A stretch of 64,000 nucleotides of DNA from Acytostelium subglobosum LB1 (taxonomy: Eukaryota > Evosea > Eumycetozoa > Acytosteliales > Acytosteliaceae): the NCBI RefSeq assembly GCF_000787575.1, contig NW_012236529.1:1-64000 (forward strand), written 5' to 3'. The first letter of the stretch is position 1, and each line of letters begins with the position of its first letter. The notes under the pieces were generated by a model. It had not been told where the DNA came from. It was given only the letters and a program-made list of their open reading frames with translations, and searched no databases. Made by a program: the position numbers and the translations under genes. Of this stretch, positions 22,286-31,486 are shown piece by piece.

Positions 22286-22323
22286 ACACAGTTGGTAATG
22301 TTGTCTGCCAGTCAACTCCAGTC
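22283..22323 (+). repeat. 41-bp patch identical to an exon 8.4 kb away
   Basis: Identical to 30719-30759, inside the coding exon of the surface-glycoprotein gene. It starts with the 3 bp AGG shared with the end of the 142-bp repeat, so the two copied pieces abut with microhomology. This is out of context here (non-coding), so this is the copy and 30719 the source. Confidence 0.93.
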
Positions 22324-22926
22324 ATGTGTATTAACACCCCAAACACAGTGGGCGACCTGTTTAATATTTCTTCCTTTGTCCACCATTATTCCAATTGATA
22401 CCAACAAATACTACGCTTGAAGCTCTATCCATCGCACTGTTCTAACTATCTTAAATCCTAAACCATGAGAAGTTATAGCAATGACAACCTGGCTTAACCA
22501 CGTGTTCGAAGACTTATGAGACAGACTGTACGTCGATGCCATCAGTCGTCGACCCTTAACGCCGACTACAACGCCGCTGCGGGCGGCGGCGGCGGCGATG
22601 CATCACAACAGACGGCGATGCCCCCCGAACCAGCACACTCAGACAGAGACGAGCCACTGATTCCACGACTTTCACCTGCAGCGCTAGCGTCGTCGATTCA
22701 ATCGTCTGCCATGGACTTCTCACGCTCGTCAGCCACCATCTGCTGGTGGCGCGCTAAAGTACGCGTCGCTCACGGAGCAGGTGCGTCTGGTCACCACCAT
22801 CAAGTAGGACGTACTACATGGCGACGCACCTCCCCTCCCCTCCCCTCCCCACTGGCGACGACGAGCTGACACTCAAAGTTACTCTTTCTGTTCTACAATA
22901 AAAGGTCGTGATGAAACGGATGGTTG
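22324..22926. other. GC-rich island with coding-like scraps and a G-quadruplex motif
   Basis: From about 22550 to 22870 the base composition turns GC-rich (GCGGGCGGCGGCGGCGGCG near 22576, GCGCGC-type steps later), unlike all flanks. One plus frame is open from 22516 to 22869, but its residues are of low complexity (poly-Gly, Ser/Ala/Pro). A second frame reads G-G-A-L-K-Y-A-S-L-T-E-Q-V-R-L-V-T-T-I-K and stops near 22807, so a decayed gene end is possible. Four CCCC runs at 22832-22850 give a (GGGGA)-type quadruplex motif on the minus strand, in the 3' flank of the ankyrin gene. Confidence 0.4.
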
Positions 22927-25086
22927 TTATTCACACTGGGGAATCTTGTGAAAGTACTCCATCATGCGGATATGGCCTCGCTCGCATGCGAGCCGGAGTA
23001 GTTCGCCATAGTCTAGAAATTCCTGGTGTGAAAGGAATAGCTGGTCGATGATAAACTGGAGACAGACGGAGGCCTGGTAACCACAGGTCATTGCCTTGGC
23101 AATCGATCCTGCAATTTGGTGCTTTCCATGGCCATAGCAGAGTCTCTCGACACAGGCTCTTTGATCGCTCTGACGAGTGACCATGTCAACGTATGCCTCC
23201 AGCAAAGGCATGTGTCCTGTTCTTGCGTACGCAAAGAATTGCTCAATGCGCGGCCAGGACAGCTGGAGATCCTTAGATTGCAAGATGAAGTCTACAATGT
23301 CAACGTGTCCATTCTCTACTCCAATGAAGAGACTGGACAATCTCCAGGTCTCAGTGCGATTGTCAATGAGGAACTGGACAATGTCCATATGGCCATGGTT
23401 GACCGCCATTTGGAGAGTGTCTTTGGTGCAGCCTTCTGTTCTGTGCTTGTGAAGGAAGCGAACAAGATCCAGGTTGTACATGGCTGCATACTCCATCGCA
23501 TTTGGAGAGGAGATATGGTCCACATGACCAAACTGTGTGTGAATGTCGATCACCAGAGACAGATCGCCAATGGCGACGACGTGATCCAAAGGCGATGGGA
23601 ATGAGTCGTACCGGACTCTCGGCTCCAGGCAGCCCGAAGAGAGCAGAAGGCGAACATCATCTGCTGTTTCAAGCTCTTTGATGGCCTCGAGACCAACAAG
23701 GAATCCAGACTCAGCCAGTGCTTCCAAGATATCGCTTCTCTTGGCGACAATGAACTTGACCAGATCATCGTTTGTCAGAGCAGCTACCTTGAACACTTGT
23801 ACGAGATGCTTGAATAAAGTGATGTCCTTGATATGCGTCATTTCGAGGTGCTGCAAGTCGTGGTACTTAAAGAATGAGTCCATGAGGAACTGGAACATGT
23901 CCAGCTTCAGAGCAGGAGACTGGAGAATCGCAACAGTCCACTGGACATTGTTGTACTTTGCCAGTCGTTGGAGAAGATCCATTGAGAGGATTGAGTCGTG
24001 GATTTCTCCCACGCTCCAAGTCTCGTCGCCATCACTGTGTTCACTGTCGTTGTTCAAAGGGACATTGTCAAGAAGGTAGAGCGCGACGTCAAGATGTCCA
24101 TGCTCCAATGCCATGGCGACTTGGTCACCAAACTCCAGCGCCTGGTGGCGGTACGTGTGAGTCCAATGAGCGAGCGGAAGGTCGCCATGAATCGCTGCTG
24201 CGCGGTACAAGAGGTCGACTGAGAGATGCTCACGGTATCTTTGCACAAAGTCCAGACTATCATGGCATTGGTAGGCCTGGACTAGTACTCCATCAATGTC
24301 TTTGAAGGAGTCACTGCTCAAAGAGTCGTCGATGAACTGCTGCTCCAAAGTGGGTTGTTGAATGAGAGACTTGAGGAGGCAAGGATCTTTCATCAAGCGA
24401 ACCATGGTCTTGAGGATACAGTCCGAGAAGGGGCCAGGGTCCGAGTGCAGAAGATCGAGAAACGATGGAAGCTCTTCACATGTCAAGTTGTCCGTAACCT
24501 GACTGTCAATGAAGAATGGACAGTCGATATCGTCGCTCCTGAAACGATGTCGTTGCAAGTGGATTGTCTCGAGCATCTTATACGACCGGCACTGGTGGTA
24601 CATGTCTCGAAGCCTGATCGTGCTTAGCTGATTGTTGTTGTCGCATTCTGACAAGAGGAGAGCGAGCATTTCATGTCGATCCTCCTGGGCGACTTCCTCG
24701 ACCAACATGCCGCCCTCAATGAGGGCGACACTGTCGTGAGAGAGACCGTTGTTGCGATTGAATTGGAGCAGATGACGAGCCACATCGATGTTGTTGAGTT
24801 CAATTGCCCTCTTGAGCAGGAAGCGAGTGCTCAGCGGGATGCGATGTATGTGGCGCATCGCCAGAACAAAGGGGTCAAAGTGCTTCATGAAAAGGTCGGT
24901 CCTGCCGAAGCGCAGCATTGTCAGCAGGCATCGGTCCTTATCGATCTGCTCGCCGGGCAGAATGCGTGTCAGCGGCTTCTTGTCGGCGCGCATCAGGACG
25001 ACATGGATCTGACGGATCTGGCGGATGACCTCTCCTCTAATGACACTGTTCCTCCACAGAGTCTGGAAGGAGGCATCCATAGTCAT
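22927..25086 (-). CDS. Dictyostelid ankyrin-repeat family protein
   Basis: A single-exon protein of 719 residues from ATG at 25086. Earlier in-frame codons to 25185 lack an ATG. The N-terminal module S-F-Q-T-L-W-R-N-S-V-I-R-G-E-V is shared with the fragment at 2520-2738. Ankyrin-like units follow, for example A-I-E-L-N-N-I-D-V-A-R-H-L-L, A-L-E-H-G-H-L-D-V-A-L-Y-L-L and A-V-N-H-G-H-M-D-I-V-Q-F-L-I. Such proteins are a large expanded family in dictyostelids with no established function, presumably protein-binding scaffolds. Its codons are more GC-rich than those of neighbouring housekeeping genes. It lies in the rearranged block between the GC-rich island and a decayed gene. Confidence 0.8.
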   Translation of the reverse strand: MTMDASFQTLWRNSVIRGEVIRQIRQIHVVLMRADKKPLTRILPGEQIDKDRCLLTMLRFGRTDLFMKHFDPFVLAMRHIHRIPLSTRFLLKRAIELNNIDVARHLLQFNRNNGLSHDSVALIEGGMLVEEVAQEDRHEMLALLLSECDNNNQLSTIRLRDMYHQCRSYKMLETIHLQRHRFRSDDIDCPFFIDSQVTDNLTCEELPSFLDLLHSDPGPFSDCILKTMVRLMKDPCLLKSLIQQPTLEQQFIDDSLSSDSFKDIDGVLVQAYQCHDSLDFVQRYREHLSVDLLYRAAAIHGDLPLAHWTHTYRHQALEFGDQVAMALEHGHLDVALYLLDNVPLNNDSEHSDGDETWSVGEIHDSILSMDLLQRLAKYNNVQWTVAILQSPALKLDMFQFLMDSFFKYHDLQHLEMTHIKDITLFKHLVQVFKVAALTNDDLVKFIVAKRSDILEALAESGFLVGLEAIKELETADDVRLLLSSGCLEPRVRYDSFPSPLDHVVAIGDLSLVIDIHTQFGHVDHISSPNAMEYAAMYNLDLVRFLHKHRTEGCTKDTLQMAVNHGHMDIVQFLIDNRTETWRLSSLFIGVENGHVDIVDFILQSKDLQLSWPRIEQFFAYARTGHMPLLEAYVDMVTRQSDQRACVERLCYGHGKHQIAGSIAKAMTCGYQASVCLQFIIDQLFLSHQEFLDYGELLRLACERGHIRMMEYFHKIPQCE

Positions 25087-25224
25087 AAGAGAGTTAAGGT
25101 GTGCTGTATCTGTATCTGTATCTGTGAGTGTGATGAATGAATGGTCGTTTATTGGTGTTTGATCGATGATTTGAGGTGAGACCACGATTTTACATCGATG
25201 ACGTCGTTGTAGTGGACAAGAGCC

Positions 25225-25503
25225 ATGATATTCAACACAACACGTCAGGTGCCCGTCTGGACATTCACTGGCAACATCCTTGCCACTACCTGGTTCGGTC
25301 TCTACTTTGCCGAGACCACCGGATCAGTCAACCTCAACTACTTCCTCCCATACCCATACGGTATAGGATCTGGTCAATTTGGCGCTGTTACACTCCAAGT
25401 CTCACATTCCAAGGTAGTCTCCAAGTACCAGAACCCACTCACCTCGCTCACCACCACAGCCCTTGGCTTCTTCCAGACGACTTCGACTGTAACGGCCTTG
25501 TGA
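25225..25503 (+). pseudogene. Fragment of an unrecognised, probably secreted protein
   Basis: An open frame of 92 codons shows strong amino-acid character (V-P-V-W-T-F-T-G-N-I-L-A-T-T-W-F, then F-L-P-Y-P-Y-G-I-G-S-G-Q-F-G) but has no signal peptide, no flanking exon that fits, and a stop followed by unrelated sequence. It starts just upstream of the divergent ankyrin gene. It resembles a central piece of a beta-rich extracellular protein, and no family is recognised. It is probably one of the scraps of the rearranged block. Confidence 0.3.
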
Positions 25504-25510
25504 GCCTATG

Positions 25511-25871
25511 TCAATGGTTTTGGTTACGCTCCAAGTTGTGCCACCAATCCGCAAGGTTGTGATGCTCTGGCATCCAATCCGGGTCATCCATGAGAAGGTT
25601 ACTGATTGATACCTCGACAATCTGCATTTCCTGTCTTTGAGGTCCCAAGAGCTCCATTGGGCTCACGTCTGTGTCGGCAGAGACTGCGTCGGCCACAGTT
25701 TGTTGATGCCAGGATCTCTCCATTGACATAGGAGAAATAGTAGATCTGCTTCTTGTTCTCGTTCTTGTTCTTGTTCATCTTCTCATTGCATACTTGACAA
25801 TAGAGGGCGATGGAGAGGAGCCCCTCTTTCCGATAGACAATGAAGTCCTTTTGAGGCGAATTGTTCGTCAA
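25511..25871 (-). pseudogene. Minus-strand coding-like fragment, unrecognised
   Basis: Two overlapping open frames on the minus strand: one with Y-C-Q-V-C-N-E-K-M and a Lys/Asn run (25871 down), the other with P-M-E-L-L-G-P-Q-R-Q-E-M and D-D-P-D-W-M-P-E-H-H-N-L (25729-25511). They may be a last exon of the DNase II-like gene with a frame break, or a separate broken gene. No function is assigned. Confidence 0.25.
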
Positions 25872-25927
25872 CTAGATAAGTAAGGTAGGGTCGGGTGTCA
25901 GTTGGTTGCCAGTCTCTGTTGGAGCAG

Positions 25928-28132
25928 TCAGTCATACGGTGTACGCAGTGTTTGGGTGCACTGTGGGCTCTGAGGGCAATAGAAGTTCGCCAGAGACAAA
26001 TAGGAGTATGGTAAATTCTTCACCTTCTTGTTCAAGTAGATCGCCATGAATTCCCTCTTGGCTATGTTGATGCGAGTGTCGTGGCTGATGGTGGAGAGTT
26101 GGTCAACATCTTCTTTATCCTCTGATGGCTCGGGTCTCTGGGCTGGTGGCTGCCAATACTTGACATTGGAAGAGGTCTGCATCAACATTGTTTTCTTTGC
26201 AGAGCTGGAGGAGGCTGTCTTGGGGGATGGATCTGGGTCAATTGGGTTGCCATCTGTCGTTAAGAAGTGGAATCCTCGCTGATTGTTCAGGTTGAGATGC
26301 CAATCTGCTCGATCTTTCTGGATTGTTATCATGACGGCGTCACAAGGTGCTGGCTTGCTGGCTGGAGTGGTCCCCTTCTTCTTGGTCGACCAATTTGGGT
26401 CCAGCTTGGTCGACTTATCGCACTGAAAGTTGTTGGCGATCAAGGATGGTTTCCTATTGTTGATTACCTGGATCAATTTAGGGACATTGTACAGGCATAT
26501 CTAAAAGTGTCCATTAGAAGGTCAGTACAATGGTACCATATGTCAGTCTGTGAGATTATTCTTACCATTTTCCCAAGATGAGATAGCTGGGACTTTTGTC
26601 GGTTGGAGTCTCCAAAGCATAGGACGAAGTCGGTACTGCCAGATCCCTCGTACCATGCTATCTTCTCGTGGATGTTGGTTTTGTCTGGCCAGATGAAGTT
26701 GGCTACGTAGAGGTCTTTGCCTACTGCAAAGGAGCCAATGTTCTCGTCTGAGTTCTACACCGGAAGAGTGGAGGAAGAAGAAGGTTTGGTTAGTTGGATT
26801 GGCGACACCCTTAATGCCCAGCTCACTTCACGTACATGGCTGATGACCTTGAATGGGATGCCCTTGATCCTCGAAACAATTGTGAATGCGTCCAGTCCGA
26901 AGGTTGGAAGGAAGTGAGAGCCCTCAAGATCCTTCTTCTCAAAGTTATTCTGCTTGCGGATAAGGTCGTTGCCCAGCTGGGTGGCTCCGTGGACTACGAC
27001 TGAAGTTGATTTCTTGGATGGCACTTTGGATTTTGAGTCCACTGTGTCAAAGTAGTTGCCATCCCGGAAGATGTTGGAATGTGGTCTGTTGGCTGGTTGG
27101 GATAGATGTTAGACCAAGTCTGCACCATGCTTCAACACCTGGATGGTCTACTTACCAAATGCATGGATATCGAACTTCCCGATGGTGGATTTCCCAGAGG
27201 TGAACACAAACTCGTTGAACGAGACTCATTTCTCGGTCATATCATAGAAGGCGTCCTCTGTCTTGTCATCGGAATAGAGCTTCATGAAGAAATTGGCTGG
27301 CGCTGCAGGGGACTTTGGATTGACGCGAGACTGCTTGAATATTTTGCCAAAATCTGCGAAACTGCACCGGTTGTTGGCAAAGTCTGCCGATGTCACCAGC
27401 TTGGCTTGGATCAGGATGCCATTGAGGGAGCTGGGGCGTTGGAAAGGTACGGCCATGTATAGCAAATCGACATACTTCTTGACTACAAAGAACTGACATA
27501 TTGTTAGATGAAACTTGGACAAACTACAAAGAGAGCTGTTACCTTCTGTTTGGGTACTCAAAGAGAAACAGACCAGGTGCTGGGAGAGGATGGACACATC
27601 ACTATTGTGAAGCTTTGGAATAGAATGTGCCACGACAAACGCCCCATCCTTGAAGGAAGATGCAACATTTGGATCGCTCTTGTACTGGCCGTCGATATGG
27701 TAGAGGAACAACTGTTTGTCAGGTGGATGAGATAGTTAGATATTGGATTTCCATGGAGACTATTGGAAAGTATACTCACTCTCTGGTGTGAGAAGAGACG
27801 GTTCTTGGGGTTGGAAGCTTTGTAGTCGGCAAAGACAACGGCGTCCGTTTTGCCAGAGTTGATAGTATTGGAAAGGGTGATCAAGGTCTTTGGGATCTTG
27901 CTGGGATTGACGCCGGTGTACTTCTTGCATTCTTGAACACCATTGAGGGCGAGATAGCAATAGTCTATGATGCGTGAGGTCTGGTCCGCTTTCGATGAAG
28001 AGTGCAGCAACATGGTCCACCATATTCTCTCACAGGCTTGGGGGCAGAGTTGGGGTTAAAGTCCGGGCAGTGGAGAGTAAGGGTGCCCACCAAGAATAGG
28101 CTGCAGAACAGAAGTAGTGCTGCAAGCTTCAT
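25928..28132 (-). pseudogene. DNase II-like secreted/lysosomal nuclease gene, apparently decayed
   Basis: The minus strand starts with a clear signal peptide (M-K-L-A-A-L-L-L-F-C-S-L-F-L-V-G) at 28132. It then gives pieces resembling DNase II: an I-W-W-T segment after the N-terminus, S-F-K-D-G-A-F-V-V-A-H-S-I-P-K-L followed by H-L-V-C-F-S-L (compare G-F-W-L-x-H-S-x-P and L-L-C-V-S in DNase II), and a later D-R-A-D-W-H-L segment. DNase II enzymes cut DNA in acid compartments such as phagolysosomes, where amoebae digest bacteria. At least two frame breaks or stops interrupt it (near 28025 and near 27230), and one further join does not fit. It reads as a pseudogene unless these are assembly errors. 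The family call is moderate only. Confidence 0.4.
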
Positions 28133-28201
28133 TGTTGGAAGTAGTTATGAACTATGTGATGTGATTGGGTTAGCTAAATGATCAAACATAGAGGAAGAGC
28201 T

Positions 28202-28343
28202 TGGTTGAAGCACTGTCTAACGCAGCAGAAGTTTGTCACACCTACATCCGAACCCAGCAGGTTCTGTTACATGGTAAAGGCGACGCGTGCCAAGAGGGGT
28301 GCACAAGACACCTCTTAATAAATTGTAACTTCCAAGGAATAGG
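28202..28343 (+). repeat. 142-bp direct repeat, copy 2 (displaced tail of the FHA-BRCT gene)
   Basis: Identical to 22144-22285 but with unrelated sequence on both sides: the 5' flank of the DNase II-like gene to the left, an open stretch (D-L-P-N-K-N-T-K-P) to the right. The BRCT upstream exons are absent here, so this copy is a dead fragment. Confidence 0.95.
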
Positions 28344-28555
28344 CGACTTGCCAAACAAGAACACTAAACCTGTTTTATCAAGTTTCAGTAGGGTTTTGAC
28401 CAAAACACCGAGGTAAGCTCGAAATCAAGATTTTTATGAGATATTTATTTACAAGTAGGTTGGTTAAATTCCATCTTGGGAGTAGCACTCTACAATAACT
28501 TTATTATCACAATCAATCAATCAATCTATCTATCTATCTTTCAATCAAACAAATA
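28344..28555. other. Promoter-side spacer of the glycoprotein gene
   Basis: Some 210 bp, beginning with an open scrap that ends in a GTAAGC donor-like site near 28413. The rest is AT-rich with a tetranucleotide (CTAT/AATC) run at 28520-28550 just before the start codon. Confidence 0.35.
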
Positions 28556-28761
28556 ATGAAGACCTATTCACTGTTGTCCATTCTACCTCTTTTAATAGTG
28601 GCAATGGGAGGAGTCAACTCCCAAGAGGTATTCAATCAAAGTCTCTCTTTTGGTGCTCTTCCTCCAAACAAACTTACCACCAAGCTTTTTGAATCAATTT
28701 CATTGCCTTCATCGTCATTCGCATTGGAAGGAATCCAGGTGTTCATAATCAACAACACTGA

Positions 28762-28808
28762 CACCCACCTGAGGTAACAAGAATTTCGGGGGGTAATTTC
28801 TTTATGGG
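28762..28808 (+). repeat. Left terminal inverted repeat of the transposon
   Basis: Starts CACCCACCTGAGGTA, directly after the TGA duplication. It pairs with 30180-30226 in inverted orientation, with a short divergent block (ACAA here, TTCG there) and a few single differences. Confidence 0.85.
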
Positions 28809-28869
28809 TCAAATTCATAGGACAATGACTGATAGATAGACATAAACGGGTAATAATTGTTGTTGTTTA

Positions 28870-29965
28870 TTACAAACCAAAGAAGTTCTTGATGTTGCGC
28901 ATGATGTTGGGTCTATCTGTCACCATTTGGCTTGATGATGACTGGGTTGTAGACTCAGTGTGAGTGATTGTGTTGGTTCCATGGCTGTTTTGGATATCTN
29001 NNNNNNNNNNNNNNNNNNNNNNNNNNNNNNNNNNNNNNNNNNNNNNNNNNNNNNNNNNNNNNNNNNNNNNNNNNNNNNNNNNNNNNNNNNNNNNNNNNNT
29101 GGATGTCTCTTCTTGAACTCCTTCCACCAGTCATCCGATGGCAATTTGTCTCTGCTTGTTCCTGTTCGCTCAGTGAACATCTCCACAACTCGAGTCAACA
29201 CCTGTCTCTTTGTCATTGGCTTGTAATGTGCAAACGACATCTCTATCTCCTTGACAAGCATATCCTCTTGCTCCGCCTCCAATAGTCGCTTGGTAGATGG
29301 GATGCCATTGTTGCACAACAAATTAATCGTGGAGGTGTCCACGCATACAACTCCTGCGTGAGATTCATCGACTTAGAGTCGAATTCATTTTTGTGTGGCA
29401 GATTATTTATCAACTCGTGAGGACATGTTTGGTTGTTGATATGAGAGGATGAATTATTGTTGCATTATTTTGAATTAAAATGTATGAGAAGGATGCAAGC
29501 AAGTCATTCTTCAAAGCGAACATATCATACAAACACATAACAGCAACACAGATTCATCGCCTCGAACACCTCATTGATTGATCACTGGCTTGGAGCAAAA
29601 CACTCAATCGTCGCGGACCCCACATTGGAAGCCATCATGGACACCACCACGCAAAACATCAATAAAATGTTGAATAAAGCACTCCTTCAAGTGGTGGTGA
29701 TCCTCCATTTGTGCACTTTTGAGACCCCTGTTGAGTGAGAGATGCACCAGAGGCCCCTCATTGGACCTCATGGACACCACCACGATAAAATTGTTGTGGC
29801 CAATGCCTTGGATATATCGCTTGGCCTGACATCATACTTTAGTGCCAACTGTTTATGTTGTATTGTATTATCCTCGTGCAATTCCTTAAAGACTTCCTCC
29901 ATTCTCTCTTTATAGTCCTTTTTCTGTATCCTGGTTGGAGTATTTCTAAGAGGTACGCCTGACAT
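28870..29965 (-). CDS. Transposase of the element: psq-type HTH plus CENP-B-type HTH, catalytic core lost in gap
   Basis: The minus-strand exon from 29965 encodes a helix-turn-helix of the psq kind (Q-H-K-Q-L-A-L-K-Y-D-V-R-P-S-D-I-S-K-A-L). After some 430 bp that look like an intron, a second exon (about 29353-29100) encodes a CENP-B/Tc5-type DNA-binding domain: R-L-L-E-A-E-Q-E-D-M-L, R-Q-V-L-T-R-V-V-E-M-F, and D-D-W-W-K-E-F-K-K-R-H-P. The frame enters the N gap there and resumes as a Ser/Thr-rich C-terminus ending I-K-N-F-F-G-L at 28870. A DDE nuclease core would be expected in the gap. No break is visible in the sequenced parts, so completeness cannot be judged. It could also be a domesticated CENP-B-like gene, but the terminal repeats argue for a transposon. 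Confidence 0.6.
29000..29099. other. Assembly gap (100 N)
   Basis: Exactly 100 unknown bases inside the transposase gene. A round number of this kind is a placeholder, so the true length is unknown. Confidence 0.99.
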
Positions 29966-30179
29966 GTCTTAAAAATGCTCGTAATAATAGTACATGTAGA
30001 TGATATCAAAATGATCGTATAATTATATTTGTATAAGATATATTATATATGATTAGATAGTATATGATCTATAGAACAACAATATTATCTGTTTGTTTAA
30101 TAATTTGGGAAATTAATTAAATGAATCACGTCTACAACTATCTCAGACCTGTAACCTTCATCATTCACGCACAAATATC

Positions 30180-30226
30180 CCCACAGAGAAATTACCCCCT
30201 GAAATTCCGAATACCTCAGGTGGGTG
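30180..30226 (-). repeat. Right terminal inverted repeat of the transposon
   Basis: Ends TACCTCAGGTGGGTG, directly before the second TGA. It is the reverse complement partner of 28762-28808. Confidence 0.85.
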
Positions 30227-31215
30227 TGACGACAATCAACGTATCAATCATGACCATCTCCTGATCACTGCCGTGGACTTTATGGTAAATGGAAAGAAGA
30301 TTGTCTCATTCACAACTTCAAACATTTTGAACCCTCTAGTGTTTCCATCTCCATACGCTCTACCAATAAGGTAATAGATGATGAGATAGATATATATTTT
30401 GTCAACCAACTAACACATTATCATCATCATTACATTATTTTCATAATAGTGGACTTGTTAATATGTCGGTCTCACTTTATTCGATCTTTCCAAGTGAGAG
30501 TGTATCAGTTCAATACTTCTTGAAGTGGTCCACAGACCCATCTCCTGTACAATTGACTAGGACTGCAACATCTTGTGTTGCCAATTACTCGAGCTTCAAT
30601 GTTCCAGGTGGATCAGCCAGTACCTTTACCATTCAAAACAGTGTCGTATGGCAGCAGAATGTCAATGCCATGGCTTTCCAAGCGTCTGCCTCCCAGGGTG
30701 TATTGGCCATGTCCATCAAGGACACAGTTGGTAATGTTGTCTGCCAGTCAACTCCAGTCTACAAGGATGGATTCTTGCAGTATATGGTGCCATGCAACAA
30801 CATCGTACCACTTGTCAAAGGCACCACTTATGTCACTACAGCCGTCTACAACAACACCAAACCTCTTAGAGGAGTGTTTGGAAACTTTGGCCTTTATGTT
30901 GGTTTCCCACGTCCATCGACAAGCTCTACCACTTCCTCTACTTCTACTACTACATCTCACACCAGTCAGACAAGTCAAACAAGCCAAACTAGTCAGACGA
31001 GCCAGACAAGTCAAACCTCGGATTCTACCAAATCCATTTCAATCACTGGATTCACAGCCAGTCCTACTGGTAGCTCGACAACCACTGGAAGCACTGCAGG
31101 TGGTCCCACCGATGACACCTCTGCTCCTCCAACAGCTTCACCAACTGGATACACAGTCACCTCTGGTGACCTTTCATATGGCTGGCAACCAGCCAGGAAG
31201 CTTAGAATTTATTAA

Positions 31216-31486
31216 TAAATAATAACGCTGGTTTTCTATTTACAAAAGGAAGAATAGTTAGTGAGATCCTAATAAGGTGACAAGGCCTGTATGACTATAG
31301 TCACTCTCTCCCTTAGATATTGGAGACAACGATATATATTATAGTCAGTGGCAAATCATTATCTTTGCCGTCTTAAATGTACATTTATCAGTGGACAAAC
31401 AATAACACCAATGTCACTTCAACAGTCTACACAAGCCAGCCAATACTCAGAGTGTGCGTTGGGTTGGGCAACCAGTAGAAATGTAT
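31216..31486. other. Convergent spacer
   Basis: Some 270 bp between the glycoprotein gene and the FolD-type gene, with AT-rich 3' ends. No feature is supported. Confidence 0.4.

Larger units (their letters stand above)
28762..30226. mobile_element. DNA transposon with ~47-bp terminal inverted repeats and a TGA target duplication
   Basis: The ends are imperfect inverted repeats. Left, 28762 onward, begins CACCCACCTGAGGTA; right, ending at 30226, is its reverse complement. Both continue GAATTTC and GGGGGTAATTTCT, about 80% identical over 47 bp. TGA flanks both ends (28759-28761 and 30227-30229). Inside, minus-strand exons encode a transposase start, and a 100-N gap removes the middle. The insertion cuts an exon of the glycoprotein gene. 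The HTH pair is pogo-like, but pogo elements duplicate TA; the 3-bp duplication is more like PIF/Harbinger. The superfamily is therefore left open. As assembled, the 1.5-kb length is a minimum because the gap size is arbitrary. Confidence 0.85.
28556..31215 (+). pseudogene. Ser/Thr-rich secreted surface glycoprotein gene, split by a DNA transposon
   Basis: The gene starts with a signal peptide (S-L-L-S-I-L-P-L-L-I-V-A-M-G-G-V-N-S) at 28556. Its first exon runs into a transposon at 28762 and resumes at 30230. With one copy of the TGA target duplication counted, pieces 28556-28761, 30230-30370 and 30450-31215 give 371 codons in one frame, so the host frame is otherwise intact. The product has several N-glycosylation sites, a beta-rich central part (V-V-W-Q-Q-N-V-N-A-M-A-F-Q), (T-S-Q)n repeats and a Ser/Thr/Pro tail, as in dictyostelid surface proteins. 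The C-terminus R-K-L-R-I-Y lacks the expected GPI or membrane anchor, so the 3' end may be truncated too. Its exon supplied the 41-bp patch at 22283. Confidence 0.65.

Noticed and set aside
27493-27542. 50-nt GTAACA...TCAG stretch in the DNase II-like gene as an intron
   Set aside because: Removing it puts the next segment out of frame, while reading through keeps one long open frame.
30960-31020. Tandem (ACAAGTCAA)-like units as a possible CRISPR or satellite array
   Set aside because: They are in-frame T-S-Q codons of the glycoprotein gene, with no spacer structure.
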